From Phycomyces blakesleeanus NRRL 1555(-) (lineage: Eukaryota > Mucoromycota > Mucoromycetes > Mucorales > Phycomycetaceae): a stretch of DNA of 64,000 nucleotides. The notes beneath the pieces are model-generated. The model did not search any database and was not told the origin of the DNA. It saw only the letters and a list, made by a program, of their open reading frames with translations. Below are positions 35,930-51,239 of the stretch, piece by piece (position 1 is the first letter of the stretch; every line of letters begins with the position of its first letter). Location: the NCBI RefSeq assembly GCF_001638985.1, contig NW_017265157.1, positions 744,001 through 808,000 on the forward strand, given 5' to 3'. The translations under genes and the position numbers were made by a program.

Positions 35930-36709
35930 TTTTAAAGTATGAATATATGTTGTGCGTGTGCGAATCAAGTAGTAGAGAACAGATGTATTTTCAAACTTAT
36001 TTATTTTCTCCAGAATAAAAATAAAACTGTTCTGAAAATCGAAAGAGAAGATAAATTGGCAATAGATCGACGATTCGATCGCTCATTTCTGATGGAGCTA
36101 ACCTGTCTTACTCTAAATAAGTGTGACGACAGGTATGCCAAACTCAGAAAAAGGACGCATTTGACAGAGCGACAGAAAAAGGAGATGCTGCTGACAGTTT
36201 CTCCAAGCCGGGATATACACACATCTAAAACTATGTTTTGAACCTCCGAGAATAAGTCTCTCATGCAAGAAGACGTGACCCTAATTCAACATATAAATTC
36301 TCGTTAATAGATACAGTTAAGAGCTTCATGCTTATTGTGTAATTATTAAAGCAAAAAGAAAAGTTTAATAGCGATTATTGGCACCTTTATCATCATTTAC
36401 TGCCTTGCATCGATGACATACTTCCCCTCCAAAATTATCCGCCATCGGTCCAATTGACTTGATTCTTCATCAATTATAGCAAGATTTTCTTTAGTATGGC
36501 TTATAATAAGAGCCACAGCCGTTATTTAGTATTAAAAAGATTTTTATTGTGGGCTTAACAATAGAGCGAGGAGAAAATCGTATTTTTTCTTGCAATTTTT
36601 GAGAGAGGTCTAAACATTGTTTTGTCAGAGTGTAGAAGCTTTGACCAAATTTAGGCTTTTTAATGTTGCCTTAATATATTTAGATCCTGGTATCAAAATG
36701 ATTTATTTG
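35930..36709. other. Intergenic region upstream of UVDE
   Basis: Contains the UVDE promoter and the 3' flank of the membrane-protein gene. A 100-codon ORF at 35939-36241 (plus) begins 10 bp from the UVDE start and resembles nothing known; I do not count it as a gene. Confidence 0.55.
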
Positions 36710-38116
36710 TTATTTGATTTCAATGTGTGAAAACTGGGATTTAGTAAAGTCAATAGACGTGTGACAATTTCGACAATAGTTTGATTGTCCATAGTCAACA
36801 TAGACTGTTGGACCTGGACTTGAAATAGTCAGAATACCCTGGGAGGCATCCATAGAATAATTGTCATTGGGGATTTCTTGCAGAGGTTGATTTCCGATTT
36901 GTGTTCCCACTTCAAGTTCGTCTTGTTCGTCTTTTACGTTTTCAATTCTGAATTGTTTTATTAAGAGATAGCCTGTAATTGCCCCTGTTGTTCCGATAAT
37001 AAAAATCAAAGTTAAAATAAAATAGCTCACTAGATGCCATTGAACTTACAATCAATAGCGTAAAGATTGGCTGAGAGAGTCCCAAATACTTCAAGAGAAA
37101 TAAGAATGGCTATAACCAGGTTACTAAAAAATACTCCAACGCTTATAATGTTGCATTAAGAACAGAAATACAGTATGCTTAATAAGTATATATATATTAT
37201 GTGTGTATGTTAACAAATTTACTACTTACAAGAATATTATTCCATTTGATAATAATGTTCTCAGCGAATAACTGCCAAATAGACGATAATGCTGATAGAT
37301 TATCAAAAGGAATGCAAGCGACAAGAATGAATTGCTTCCTAGATCTAAGCCTAGCTTTGCATAGGCTTGCCAATGCACTTATTTCCAATAGTGGCAAAAG
37401 AGTATTGTACTATATTAGCGGATTTCAAGATACACTGGTCTCCTGGTTTGCTTACTGTCTTCTATCTGCAAAATATTAATAACAATGGCAATGACAATAA
37501 CAACAACAACAACAATAAAGCATTAATTAATGATTATCTTGGCTGAAAATTAAGACTTACGGTACAATTGCCTGCAACATCCATAGACGATTTTGTTCTT
37601 CCAAAAGTACCGTATATACATATAAGAGCAATATAGCCCATGTTTATTATTAACCCAATCATGATAACCCATAATTTTCTCTGGTAGCAAACATAAGCCT
37701 TGTACAAGAGGATAGTGTGAACACAGCATCCTCCAAGATCAATGGCAATAATCGACACCCAGAAGCGCTATTTAATAAAAGTTAACACATTAAGCGTGGA
37801 TATTATTTGCATAATATACTATCACCATTATTGTTATGTTCATATTTTTTTCTAAATGTATATTTACCATTGTACAGTCTAGAAAAAATATGGGACTAAT
37901 AAGACTGGCCGCGATAGAGCAAAAGGACAGAAAGATCGCAGCAAATACAGCCCAATGGATTAACTTTCCGGATCTCCAAGCCATAATTGCAGAAACTATT
38001 GTTTGCCAAGTTGTGCATGCTAAACAAGCACCGAGATACAGCATGGTAAACATAGTGGATCTCAAGTATATTACGATTGCATCTTTAGTTTGTGGAGTTA
38101 CAAAGGTATCATCCAT
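36710..38116 (-). CDS. Unknown seven-helix membrane protein
   Basis: Five exons splice cleanly from ATG 38114-38116 (MDDTFVTPQTKDAIVIYLRS). Hydrophobic segments in order: TMLYLGACLACTTWQTIVSA, IHWAVFAAIFLSFCSIAASL, WVSIIAIDLGGCCVHTILLY, WVIMIGLIINMGYIALICIY, a Leu-rich segment near NTLLPLLEISALASL, FFSNLVIAILISLEVFGTLS and FILTLIFIIGTTGAITGYLL. About seven helices are therefore likely, with an acidic cytoplasmic tail (ENVKDEQDELEVGTQ) that also holds a short YCRNCH motif. An extracellular NCT sequon lies after helix 4. I do not recognise the family. It may be one of the lineage-restricted fungal seven-helix (receptor-like) proteins. Confidence 0.65.
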
Positions 38117-38795
38117 TGTGGTCTGTTAGAAAAAAAAAGGTAAGGAGAGAAAGAAGTAAAAAATATATATATGAAATTATATTTCTTGTTGTTGTAACCT
38201 TTATAAGACTGTAGTTGCTTTATGATCAATTAACAACTTGTATATTTCTCTATTTTGGTCTTCTTTATCTATTATTTGATATTTTTCTGTTTCTAATGTT
38301 ACAGCTTGAAAAAATCAAGGCTTTAATGCACAGCCCTTTGCATTTAACTCTGGTTATTACTTCGATATTTTCTACTGAAATAACAATAATTCTTTTGTTC
38401 GCTTCATTTGGAACTGATCATCAACCCCTTTCACACACCAGCCAAAATGTGTACAAATATATTTCGCTTTCTGTACTTCACTTCTACTTTTTTTGGAGTA
38501 CAAATTTACGTTATCAGTACATAAGACTAACGCATTATCTAAAAAAAAAAACTTAAAATGCCTTTATTTGTAATAATTGAAATGTTTTTGAATAAAGTAT
38601 ATTTAACCTGTCTCCGATTTTAGCTCTAGGGCAAACAATGCGCAATACCCAGCTCTGATACGCTACCACAAATCCAAACTGAATAATAAGGTTTAAAATC
38701 CCGTATTTCGCACGCTTTTCTGATATAAAGACATCCCTCTAGCTAATTGCTCAAGAATCTTCTTCTTCTTCTTCTTTTTCACTTCTTATTTTCAA
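38117..38795. other. Divergent intergenic region (membrane protein / SSADH)
   Basis: Holds both promoters. A TATA-like gatataaag at about 38720-38728 sits some 70 bp before the SSADH start. A hydrophobic 113-codon reading (38215-38556, plus) lacks an ATG at its start and looks like translated T-rich DNA. Confidence 0.55.
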
Positions 38796-40852
38796 ATGAT
38801 CAACGTTGTTGCTCGTTCTACCTACCTTAGAGCCTGTCTTAACCCTTCTAGAAGCTTTGTTAAAAAGTCAATGCTGTTAAACCGCGCCTCATTTCATTCA
38901 GCAATAGGTGCTGTTGCCATTCCAAAGGTAAATGAAGATAAAAGTATTTCTGATATACCACAGCTAGTTAATAAGTTTTTCAATAAATTCAAAAGCTGTC
39001 GGATCCCAGTCTGCTCCGTCATCGCGCTTTTGTTAACAATGAGTGGGTGTCCGGTAACACAAGCGATGTATTCGCCGTTCACGGTAAGTCTCGCACATCG
39101 AAATATCCTTACATATCTTATCGCGCCTATCCGTCAAAAAAAAACCCCTTTTGTACTCACTTAATGTACAATGAACTTTAGATCCCGCTACTTCTAAGGA
39201 AATTGGCCTTTTGCCTGACATGGGAACTGAAGAAACCAGAGATGCTATTCAACACGCATCTAAAGCTTTCCAGGAGTGGTCCCAAACTACTGGTAAAACT
39301 CGACACGATCTTTTGAAGAAGTGGTATGATGCAGTAATGGAGAACCAAGAGGATTTGGCCACTATCTTAACCTGGGAAAATGGAAAGACAATTGGCGAGG
39401 CCCGTGGTGAAATTGCTTATGGCGCAACATTCTTTGAATGGTTTGCTGAAGAGGCTGTACGTACTTATGGTACCGTCATTCCTTCTCACATGCCCAGCCA
39501 GCGCTTTGTAACTATTAAGCAACCTGTTGGTGTAGTCGGTATCGTAACTCCTTGGAGTAAGTAATATATATATATATCTAAAGGCTACCTTAAATTGCTG
39601 GAATTTATGACGCCAGCATGAGTCATTGAATCCAGAACATATAGATTAATATACAATTTGTTAGATTTTCCCACCGCTATGATTACCCGTAAGGTTGGTG
39701 CTGCTCTTGCAGCTGGTTGCACCGTCGTCATAAAACCCGGTGCCGAGACACCTTACTCGGCCCTGGCCCTTTGCGAGCTTGCCCAGCGGGTGGGTATTCC
39801 CGCGGGTGTAGTCAATGTTGTCACAACTCACAAACACGTTGCTGATGTTGGTAAGGAGTTGTGCCTCAACCCCACAATCAAGAAGATTTCTTTCACTGGC
39901 TCTGTAAGTGCTTTTTTTTCTTTTCTAAAATGATGATAATACTTACATATAAACTTTCGGTTTTATATACGTATAGACTCAGGTTGGTAAGCTTCTGATG
40001 TCCCAGGCCTCATCTACTATGAAGAAGGTCTCAATGGAGCTTGGTGGCAATGCCGCCTTTATTGTATTTGATGATGCTGATATCGATGCTGCTGTTGAAG
40101 GTAAAAAACAAAACAAAACAACAAAAGAAGAATGACTTTATCATTAATAAGTTATACTTTTAACACCAAAAAGGTGCCCTCGCTTCCAAGTACAGAGGTA
40201 CTGGACAGACATGTGTGTGTGCCAACCGTATTTTCGTCCAAAAGGGAGTCTATGATAAGTTTGCTCATCGTTTAGCCGAAAAGGTCCGTGAGTTTAAGGT
40301 CGGGCACGGTTTTAGCATTGAAACTACACATGGTCCAATGATCAACGAAAAGGCTACCGAGAAGGTCAAGCACCACATTGAGGATGCTCTCTCTAAAGGT
40401 GCAAAACTCTTGGTGGGTGGCAAGCACTTGGGTGGAAGCTTCTTCGAGCCCACTGTGCTGACCGGAATGACCAAAGACATGGCCGTATCTGATGAAGAGA
40501 CATTTGGCCCTATCGCTGCCTTGTATGAGTTTGACACCGAAGAGGAAGTTATTCAGGCTGCAAACGATACTCCATTTGGACTGGCGGGTTATTTCTTCTC
40601 TAGAGATATTGGACGTGTCTGGCGTGTGGCTGAAAAGTTGGAGACTGGTATGGTTGGTGTCAACTCTGGTATCATTTCCAACTGTTACGCACCATTTGGT
40701 GGTGTAAAGGAGAGTGGTGTAGGAAGAGAAGGTAATAAATATTTAAAATTGAGTAAATGTGTTCAATGTTGTATTAAACATGTTGTTTAGGTTCTCTTCA
40801 CGGTATTGACGACTATATGAACATCAAGTACATTAACATGGGTGGTATCTAA
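38796..40852 (+). CDS. Succinate-semialdehyde dehydrogenase, mitochondrial
   Basis: NAD(P)-dependent enzyme that oxidises succinate semialdehyde to succinate in the GABA shunt. Exon 1 (38796-38927) gives a mitochondrial-type leader rich in Arg/Ser ([20 protein letters not shown]). An intron (38928-38995) leads to [20 protein letters not shown], which restores the usual N-terminal dehydrogenase sequence. A second intron (39084-39181) splits [10 protein letters not shown]. Further exons carry [20 protein letters not shown], the general base in [10 protein letters not shown], the catalytic Cys in [11 protein letters not shown], and [16 protein letters not shown] near the end. Stop TAA 40850-40852. 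Family length and motifs fit SSADH (GabD/UGA2) better than other aldehyde dehydrogenases ([18 protein letters not shown]). Confidence 0.93.
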
Positions 40853-41167
40853 ATACCTCTCCAATTTTTTCTTAAAAAAGAAACAAACAAACTCCCCTTA
40901 CACTCATATATCTGTGAAATAAACAAAAAGCTCTCTGTTTCAAAACTTGAAAATAAAATATAATAAAACATAAATATTTGACCCTCAAACATTCACAAAA
41001 AGACCATTATTAATCATAGTAATAAAAGGAGTCTATTTTATCTGTGTGTGTGCGGGTGTGTGAAAGATAGATGAGTCTCAACCTTGGCAAGGTCGGTCTT
41101 GTTGTTTTTCCCGATTTTATCTCTTTTTTTAAAACTTCGCTTCATCCCTAACCCCTTTTTCCTATCA
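40853..41167. other. Short intergenic region SSADH to MCT1
   Basis: 315 bp between two plus-strand genes, with the SSADH 3' end and a (TG)-rich patch at about 41043-41061. No gene or terminator-like element beyond T-rich sequence was seen. Confidence 0.55.
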
Positions 41168-42760
41168 ATGAATTTTCCACGTCTATCACTTAAATATCTT
41201 CAAGGCAGCCGTCGTACATGGATGGTAAATAGCAAACAATATTGGTATTTCATACATAAAACAATATTTTCAGTCACGATCTCGATCCTTACCATCTTTG
41301 CAATGAACTTGTAGAGTACGGCTGGTATTGAGAGATCTCACCGTGCCATTCTGTTTCCCGGTAAGATTCACACAGAAGAAATCTAATGTTGCATCACAAT
41401 CCCATTAAATATGTATATATAAAAAAACTTAAATGCAGGACAGGGATCCCAGTTTATTGGAATGGGTCGAGATCTTTACCATCTCTATCCGCGGTCTGCA
41501 AAACTGGTGTTTGATGAAGTAGACGAAGCTCTGGGTTATGGATTGCGTGCATTGATTTTTCAGGGACAGCAGGTAAGCAAAAATATATAGCATATGAAGG
41601 CAAGACAAGGGATGAATACCATTGGGTGAAATATCCAACTAATATGTTGCAAATATGGTATAATATATTTAGGAAGTACTCAAATTGACTGAAAATGCCC
41701 AGCCTGCTATCTTAACCACGTCAATTGCTATGCTTCGAGTATTGGAAATCGAGTTTGGATTTGATGTAGCGAAAGCGTGCAATTATGCCCTTGGCCATTC
41801 ATTGGGTGAATACAGTGCTTTGGTAGCTACTCGTTCCATGTCCCTCACGGATGCTGTTCGTTTGGTGCGTTTGAGAGGTGAAGCAATGACCCGTACTGTA
41901 TCATCAAAGAATATCCAAACAGCAATGTCAGCACTTGTAGTTCGCAAAGGCCGTTTGCCAGAATTAGAAGAAGCCATCAAGGAAATTAATGAAAAATTGC
42001 CAAAAGATGAACTCGTAGCTCTAGCCAACATCAACAGTGTAAGAATATATTATCATGAATAATGTCTTCGGTAGCCTGAGATATTGATCTACTGGAATAA
42101 GATAGTCGTTCCAAGTTGTGATCAGTGGTACAAGCAAAGGCGTGGATGAGGCCTCGCGTGTTCTTCAAGAAAGACGATTTGCAGCCCGTGCTGTTGATCT
42201 TCCAGTCTCGTAAGAATATAGTCCCTCTTTATGTACACATATATGTATTCAATCTTTCTTTTCTTCATAGGGCACCGTTCCACTGTTCATTAATGAAGGA
42301 GGCTGCTCAGGTGATGGAAGATGCCTTACAGAACGTGATATTTAAAAAACCTTGTGTAAATGTGATTTCCAATGTCACTGCCAGACCTGTAAGTTTTATT
42401 TTGTGGGCATAAAATAGGTATTAATTTACAAAATACAGTATGCCAATGTTGAGGAAATCCCAAAGCTGTTGGTCAATCAGATAACTTCTACTGTGGAGTG
42501 GCAGCGCAGTATCCATTATTGCAAAGAAGAGGATGTCGAAGAATTTTTATGCTTTGGTCCTGGAAAGGTGCTTGCAAATCTACTGAAAAAGGAATACCCC
42601 CTCGATTGTGTAAAGTGAGTAACATTTGATGTATGATCATCTTACTATTTTTGTGTACAGTTGTTAAATCCAAAAAAAACTGTGTGTATATGTTTCAAAT
42701 AGGTCCATCACTAGTGCTGATGATATTCTTCGCCACACCGAGGAATATAGTAGTAAATGA
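41168..42760 (+). CDS. MCT1: Mitochondrial malonyl-CoA:ACP transacylase
   Basis: FabD-type acyltransferase that loads malonyl groups onto acyl carrier protein for mitochondrial (type II) fatty acid synthesis, which feeds lipoate. The start ATG 41168 gives a short basic amphipathic leader (MNFPRLSLKYLQGSRRTWM), then STAGIERSHRAILFPGQGSQ with the FabD oxyanion-hole motif. The nucleophile elbow is YALGHSLGEYSALVA, followed by DAVRLVRLRGEAM. The catalytic His context is VSAPFHCSLM, and the later motif is INSSFQVVISGT (spliced). The C-terminus ends SADDILRHTEEYSSK with TGA at 42758-42760. About six introns. No lesions. Confidence 0.9.
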
Positions 42761-42898
42761 TAAGATACGCGCCCACACACCCACACACACACACATATAT
42801 ATATATAAAGAGAGAGAGAGAAATAGGGACTAGAATAGCCTGGTTCTATACTCCAAGCCACTCCAAAGTATGAATGTTGTATTATAGAACAGTAAAAA
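42761..42898. repeat. Composite microsatellite between convergent genes
   Basis: Consecutive (CA)n, (TA)n and (GA)n runs at about 42779-42822, in the gap between the convergent MCT1 and CNH-protein genes. Confidence 0.85.
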
Positions 42899-44537
42899 TC
42901 ATTGATTTGCTCTTAACATGTACACAAGTACTTTATCCTTTGAATTACAACTCCAAAACAAACCCTTGAGAGTGGTTTTTGACTGGCTGTGGATTTTATC
43001 TGGCGAATATTCCCATTTACCTAGATATCGAATTGGTAAACCTGCCATAACGGGTTGTGCGCGCTGACCTGTCTTGAGATGAACTACTTCTACGCTCTCA
43101 CGACAAAATCCTACTGCGCACCAGTCACTGGTGACTAATTCGATGAATTCGATATGCTCGGGTTCGTCTTGCCAGACCCAAGATTGTGTAGAAAACAATG
43201 CACCCGAGAGATCAAGAATAAAACTCTGTTTTCCAAGAGTGGCAAAAAATAGTCGAGGCGCAGAGGTGGATGGTAGGACGACCGGATCAGGAGATTCAGA
43301 AGGTGCTGTAGATACAACTGTGGCATATGATGGAGGGATCGAGTAATCTGTGGTCACAGACGTGGCTGGTAAATGATCAGGGTAAAATGGTAATTGGATC
43401 AACGATGTCCACTGGATAAGTGGACAAGGGGTTGGGTTTGAAGGGCGCATAAAAGATAATGGTAATGTAGGAGAGCGTGGACTGTGATTATTACTGCTAT
43501 AATTGCTAGAAGATGTGCTGCTGTTTCCGGCTGCATTATTGAGTTGTTCACGTTGCCAACCTGATTTGTAGAGTTCTTCAACTTGTTCTTTGAGTTCAAA
43601 CATGTAGACACGATTGTCACGGAGATCAATCACACTTGCTTCACTTGGAAAAACTGGCAAGATTAGCCGTAAGCTAGAACGATCATCAGCAAAAGAAATC
43701 GAAACGGGTTTTTTTGGTAGCCAGTAGTTCTTGAGGCGTCCAAATAACTCCAATTGGTCGCCTTGTTTGCGTTGCCATATTGCTAATTCATTTTTGTGTA
43801 GTACTGTTACAAATACTGAAGTGCGGGTATGGTAGGAATACAGTCCCAGTGCGTCTTTTGAATCAGGAAACTTATAATAACATTCCAGTAAACCATCTGT
43901 ACAGCTGAGATTATCGCTGCTGATGCTGTTTCGAATGATATTCATTCTGCTAATATTATTACTTGGTTTTTTTGCAGATGGGGATAATGAATTCTGCCAG
44001 GCATCAACGGTAGGGATAGAATCGTCTGCTGGAGAAAGGGATGGATTAACTCCAGTAACAGTATAGCAGAGCTTGAGGACTGCATCCAGTGAATAACAGC
44101 GAACTTGCTTATATCGACCAGCAATAATAAGCAAGGTTCGACATGATTCCAAGACAAGCATATCCCGAGCTCTTATTCTAATGAGAGTTTTTGGCTTGCC
44201 ATCCGTAGGTAGATGGATGACCTGTATTCCATTGGCAGAATGGCCTAATAATAAGAACTGATTATCAAGAACACAACTACAATCATAGTTTGATTGAGAT
44301 ATGGCTGTGGATGCTACGAGTCGTAATTCGAGCCGAGAAAGATCAGGCGCTGATGTGTCTGGCTAGACATGCGGTTAAGATGAGTTTTGTATTGATCGAA
44401 ATTGAAATAAAATAATAAAGTGCAAACTTTACCTCTCGATCAGTAGATGGGGATTGTGGGGGTAGGTATTCAGGGGTGTAGGGTGGAGGAGGCACAGATG
44501 GCATGGTGAGTCTAGTAAGGCGAGTTGGCTGGCTCAT
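42899..44537 (-). CDS. Stand-alone CNH-domain protein
   Basis: A two-exon gene of about 520 residues. The start is ATG 44535-44537 with a Pro-rich N-terminus (PSVPPPPYTPEYLPPQSPS). After one intron (about 44363-44432) the protein is a citron-homology (CNH) beta-propeller: CVLDNQFLLLGHSANGIQVI, LVLESCRTLLIIAGRYKQVR with CYSLDAVLKL, ELAIWQRKQGDQLELFGRLK, PVSISFADDRSSLRLILPV, then FFATLGKQSFILDLSGA and the closing VHLKTGQRAQ. A Ser/Asn/Pro-rich insert occupies the middle (about 43300-43560). CNH domains bind Rab/Rho GTPases and occur in ROM-type exchange factors, kinases and Vps39-type tethers. Here no kinase, GEF or clathrin-repeat domain accompanies it, so its partner is unknown. Confidence 0.75.
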
Positions 44538-45149
44538 ATTATACGAACCCAGGGCAAAACAACCGAACTATATTTGTGTGTGTGAGTGTGTGAGAGAATG
44601 TTATTGTGAGTGTGAGTAAGTGAGAGTGTGAGGAAAATGAATGGAAGGGAACACGATATATATATATATATATTTCAGGTCAAACTATATTTTTTGTGAA
44701 AATACAGTTTAAACTTGAGATTGGGACAAGTTGGATTTTTTTAGACCAATGAGAATTCGATTTTATAGGAGAAAACAAAAAGAGATAAATCACTTTTAGT
44801 TTTTGTACAATTTTTTTATAGAATAAGTTACCTGTAAAAATCCCAATTCCTTTAGAAGGAAAACCTTATTCGAGATGGTGGTGTGTATATAGTATTAATA
44901 AAGTCATTCGTTTTTGCAAAATTCTTTAGGACGACTACGGCTACGGCAACTGATAACCTTAATTGAAATCATTAAAAAAAAAGAAACAACTAAAACATTT
45001 TTTCTGGATTGTTTATTAGAGAGCAAAAACAATATTATGATACATATATATAATAAAGGATCATATCTAAGGGTACATCAGCTTCAACTCTTCAAGTAAC
45101 TAAGATAGGCATTGCGGCAGTTATGTTGTCGCTGAAGGGAGTATCACCA
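44538..45149. other. Intergenic, microsatellite-rich
   Basis: Promoter region of the CNH gene with a degenerate (GTGAGT/GTGTGT)n tract at about 44573-44630 and an (AT)n run at 44657-44672. No gene is seen. Confidence 0.6.
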
Positions 45150-45670
45150 AAAACTAGCCTGAAATGAGCTGACCAGATTGCGCCCACAGTCCATCTAAAG
45201 ACAATCTGAAAGTTGGCAGTTGTGTTTGTGAATTAGAGTGAAGTTGGATAGTATTAAAGAGTGAGCTGTGCAAATTGCAGAGCAGCGGGGTTAGAAATGG
45301 ATTTGTTCGCAATGATATGCCATACTGAGCGCCCGGCAGCGCAAACCCAAGAGAGATGTTTATCATCCTACGAATTATTGCAAGTTATGCAGATTGGGAT
45401 AGCAATATTCTTGACGTTCCTGTCAAATAATTGTTGAAGGCTCGCAATCTTTTGATACATCAGTATCCACCATACCGCGAAGACTTTATGTGGCAGGTTG
45501 GTATTCCAAAAGTACATCTGGTTTTCTGGGGTACGAAGAAAGGGAGGTAAAATGGCTGCGATAGATATGCGGGTATATAAACGAATGAGCTTTGTTGTGA
45601 GTTGATATACACTCCCACATAAGAAATCACTGATAATTCTTTCGGATTCTACTTTTGAATAAAACATACA
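45150..45670 (-). mobile_element. LINE (non-LTR retrotransposon) 3' relic
   Basis: Reading the minus strand, FWNTNLPHKVFAVWWILMYQ is typical of the region after the reverse transcriptase in LINEs. It is followed, across an in-frame TAG, by a zinc-finger pattern CITCNNS...DDKHLSWVC and then AAGRSVWHIIANKSI, matching zf-RVT (C-x2-C...H-x4-C). Only about 170 codons remain, with the stop and no reverse transcriptase core, so it is a dead fragment. The element end and its target duplication could not be set. Confidence 0.62.
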
Positions 45671-45784
45671 TCAGCTTCATTTTGTTATATCCTTTCGGGA
45701 AGATGGCTAAGTAGTATGAAATTTTGCCCTATTATAGCCAAACGTTTATACACTGTAAAATTAAAGTAAAAAAGAGTAAAGGTT

Positions 45785-46480
45785 TAATACACAGTGTGGC
45801 CACCCAAAGTCGTAATTCCTGCCTTGACTCTATCAAGCATACTTTCCACCAGAGTGTGCAGAAAGTTTGAGTTAAAGCTGCTGACATTCCTGACGGATAC
45901 AGACTTAAAATTATGAAAATTGCTTATAGAACCCTTTCTCTCTTGAACCTTGGATTTTAGAGCATGCCATACGTGCTTGATTGGGCTCAGATCTGGACTT
46001 TGTGATGTTCATCGGTCAAAACGCTAAATCTTCCAATGGTTTTTTCATCACACTATGTTGGGTCCAGTATGGTAGTTAGCACAATCTTCTTGGAATATGC
46101 ACATTGTGTCATGTTCACAGTTCAGCCTTTTTATACCAAAGACTACAGTACTTGGACAAACAGTTAATGTATGCGTCTTATTATACATATAATGACACCA
46201 GCCGCTTTTAAATCCTTTATTGAAATATAACTTTTGAAAGAATTGCGTCTCACACTTCGAAAAAAAAGATTGTGGCATTTGTAAACCTTGTTTTATTTTT
46301 GCCGAGATCCAGTTAGCTTTAGTTATTCAAGTAGTCCCCTAACGCTTGATCGTGTTATAAGCTGTTGTTCTATAGATGCTCATACTTATCTGATTTGAAA
46401 CATCAGTTAGGATATTATTGGCTTTATAGAGCCAAAAAGATGCCTCCGTGATACAACTCTGACAGCTTATGTCTAGAGGA
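45785..46480 (-). mobile_element. Tc1/mariner transposase relic
   Basis: The minus strand carries IFQEDCANYHTGPNIV (the second catalytic Asp region, IFQQDNAPxHxA type) and, after a shift, SQSPDLSPIKHVWHALKSKV, the classical Tc1 SPDLNPIENLW signature with Glu changed to Lys. The upstream part (46290-46480) has several stops in every frame. It is a decayed Tc1-type copy. No terminal repeats were recognised. Confidence 0.75.
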
Positions 46481-46627
46481 GAAGACACTTGGTTATTTTA
46501 TTTTTTGATAACATTAATTTTTAAGTTTGAAGGAAATGTGTTAGGAGTAGAAGTGTATAGAATATCATGAAAATTGTAATTTTTCGCTAATTTATGATTC
46601 CAGAGTGCATATTTAAGAGCTTTAGAA

Positions 46628-47843
46628 TTAGATGCCACGGCCACCAGTGACCTCAAGGGTGTGACCAGTAATGTAACTAGCCAATGGAGTGCAAAGCATA
46701 AGAACAGATCCAGCAACCTCATCAGCATTTCCAGCGCGACCGAGAGGAATATCAGCGAAAGGGTTGACAGCAGCCTTTGCAGCACCAGTGGGAATACCAA
46801 GAGCGACCTTTTGACCATCAATTTCGATAGCAGCACCAGACTCCTTGGCACGAGTAAGGCGGGTATCAACCCAACCAAAGGCAACAGTGTTAGCACGGAC
46901 ACCAAAAACACCCCATTCCTTAGCAATGGTTTTGGTGAGACCAACAATACCGGCCTTTGCAGTAGCATAGTTGGCCTGTCCGATGTTTCCATGGAGACCA
47001 GATGTGGAAGAAACGTTGATCACACATTTGTTCTCGCCATCCTTCTTGCGCTGTACAATACGTGTATGTGACTGTGTTGGTTAAATTTGATAAGATAGTT
47101 TAAACTGCGTAACACATACGAGATACTTTGCAGCAGCACGAACGATCTTGAAAGGAGAAGTGTTGTGGACAGCCAGCATAATATCCCATTGTTTGTCAGT
47201 GATCTTGTGGATCATACCATCGTAAGTGAAACCAGCATTGTTGACAATATGATTGATCTTTCCAAAGGCCCTGTTCAATTTTGTATATAAGTATATATAT
47301 TTGGGGAAAGGGTGGTTTGGCGTGAGAATCAAAGCCAAGCTGGGGTAGTGATTGATTGATTGATTGATTGATTTATTGATTGACTTACTTGACGGTACCC
47401 TCAACAAGAATCTCGGGAAATTCAGGGTTAGTAATGTCACCAGCAATGGAAATGGCCTTTCCACCGGCAGCATTAATATCAGCAGAAACCTGGTCAGACT
47501 TGGCTATGTCAAAGCTATTAGAGTTTTGCCCGTACTGGATAAACAATGAGCTCTTTCCTTTGTGCAAGCTTACCGGCATCAATATCTGTCACAACAACAA
47601 AGGCACCCTCGCGAGCAAATAACTCGGCACAGCTCTTTCCAATACCCTGGCTAATAAAAGTTGAATAATTTATATACATGTGGTTGACACGTATCAGATT
47701 TACTCCAATACGTTTTGTACATATTTAAGACTACTGTCTTACCCAGAACCAGTGATAATAGCAACTTCACCAGCCAAGAGACCCTTAGGGTAGTTACCAG
47801 ACAAGTGGCCCTGGATAGTAGAAAGACGATCGGCAGCAGACAT
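46628..47843 (-). CDS. Short-chain dehydrogenase/reductase (FabG-like)
   Basis: NAD(P)H-dependent oxidoreductase of the classical SDR family. Start ATG 47841-47843 (MSAADRLSTIQGHLSGNYPK). The cofactor glycine motif is split by an intron (AIITGSG then QGIGKSCAELFAREGAFVVV); then NNAGFTYDGMIHKITDKQWD with the NNAG motif. The catalytic Ser is in VINVSSTSGLHGNIGQ and the YxxxK motif in NYATAKAGIVGLTK. The C-terminus is SYITGHTLEVTGGRGI. The sequence is closest in style to 3-oxoacyl-ACP reductase (FabG), but the natural substrate is not determined. The ten N-terminal residues before the Rossmann fold show no obvious targeting signal. Confidence 0.88.
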
Positions 47844-47996
47844 TATAGATTTTATTTATTGAAAGAAATAAAGAAAGAAAGAAGAAAAGAAAGTGTGGGG
47901 AACAGTCGTAATTTATATTTATCCAATAAAGCGTATTTCCTGCTTGTCAGCACTTATAATTGTATTCTCACTCCGACCAGTCACACACAAGCAGAA

Positions 47997-51062
<3,066 letters not shown>

Positions 51063-51239
51063 ATTTTCTATATTTTATTGCTATTGTTTTTATTCTTCTT
51101 TTTTTTGCTTTTTTTATATTGTCTAGAAAAGAATATATAAAAGGGCTAATTAATGATCAAAAATATTATTTTTTAATAAAAGAGGATCCTATACTCCGAT
51201 TCAAGACGTCACGTTCTTTGTGAAGACCTACTTTCTGAA

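Noticed and set aside
35939..36241. 100-codon ORF on plus starting 10 bp from the UVDE start
   Set aside because: Overlaps the UVDE promoter and has no recognisable domain; Lys/Arg-rich sequence alone does not support a gene.
38215..38556. Hydrophobic 113-codon reading between the membrane protein and SSADH genes
   Set aside because: No ATG at its start; hydrophobicity follows from T-rich DNA, and both flanking genes need promoters here.
38928..39083. Reading straight on from SSADH exon 1 ([15 protein letters not shown]...)
   Set aside because: An intron at 38928-38995 gives the conserved sequence [10 protein letters not shown] in another frame; the longer reading is intron sequence.
51231..51239. 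9-bp target duplication of the young MULE
   Set aside because: TTTCTGAAG on the left and TAAGATTTC on the right are not a direct repeat, so no duplication is claimed.
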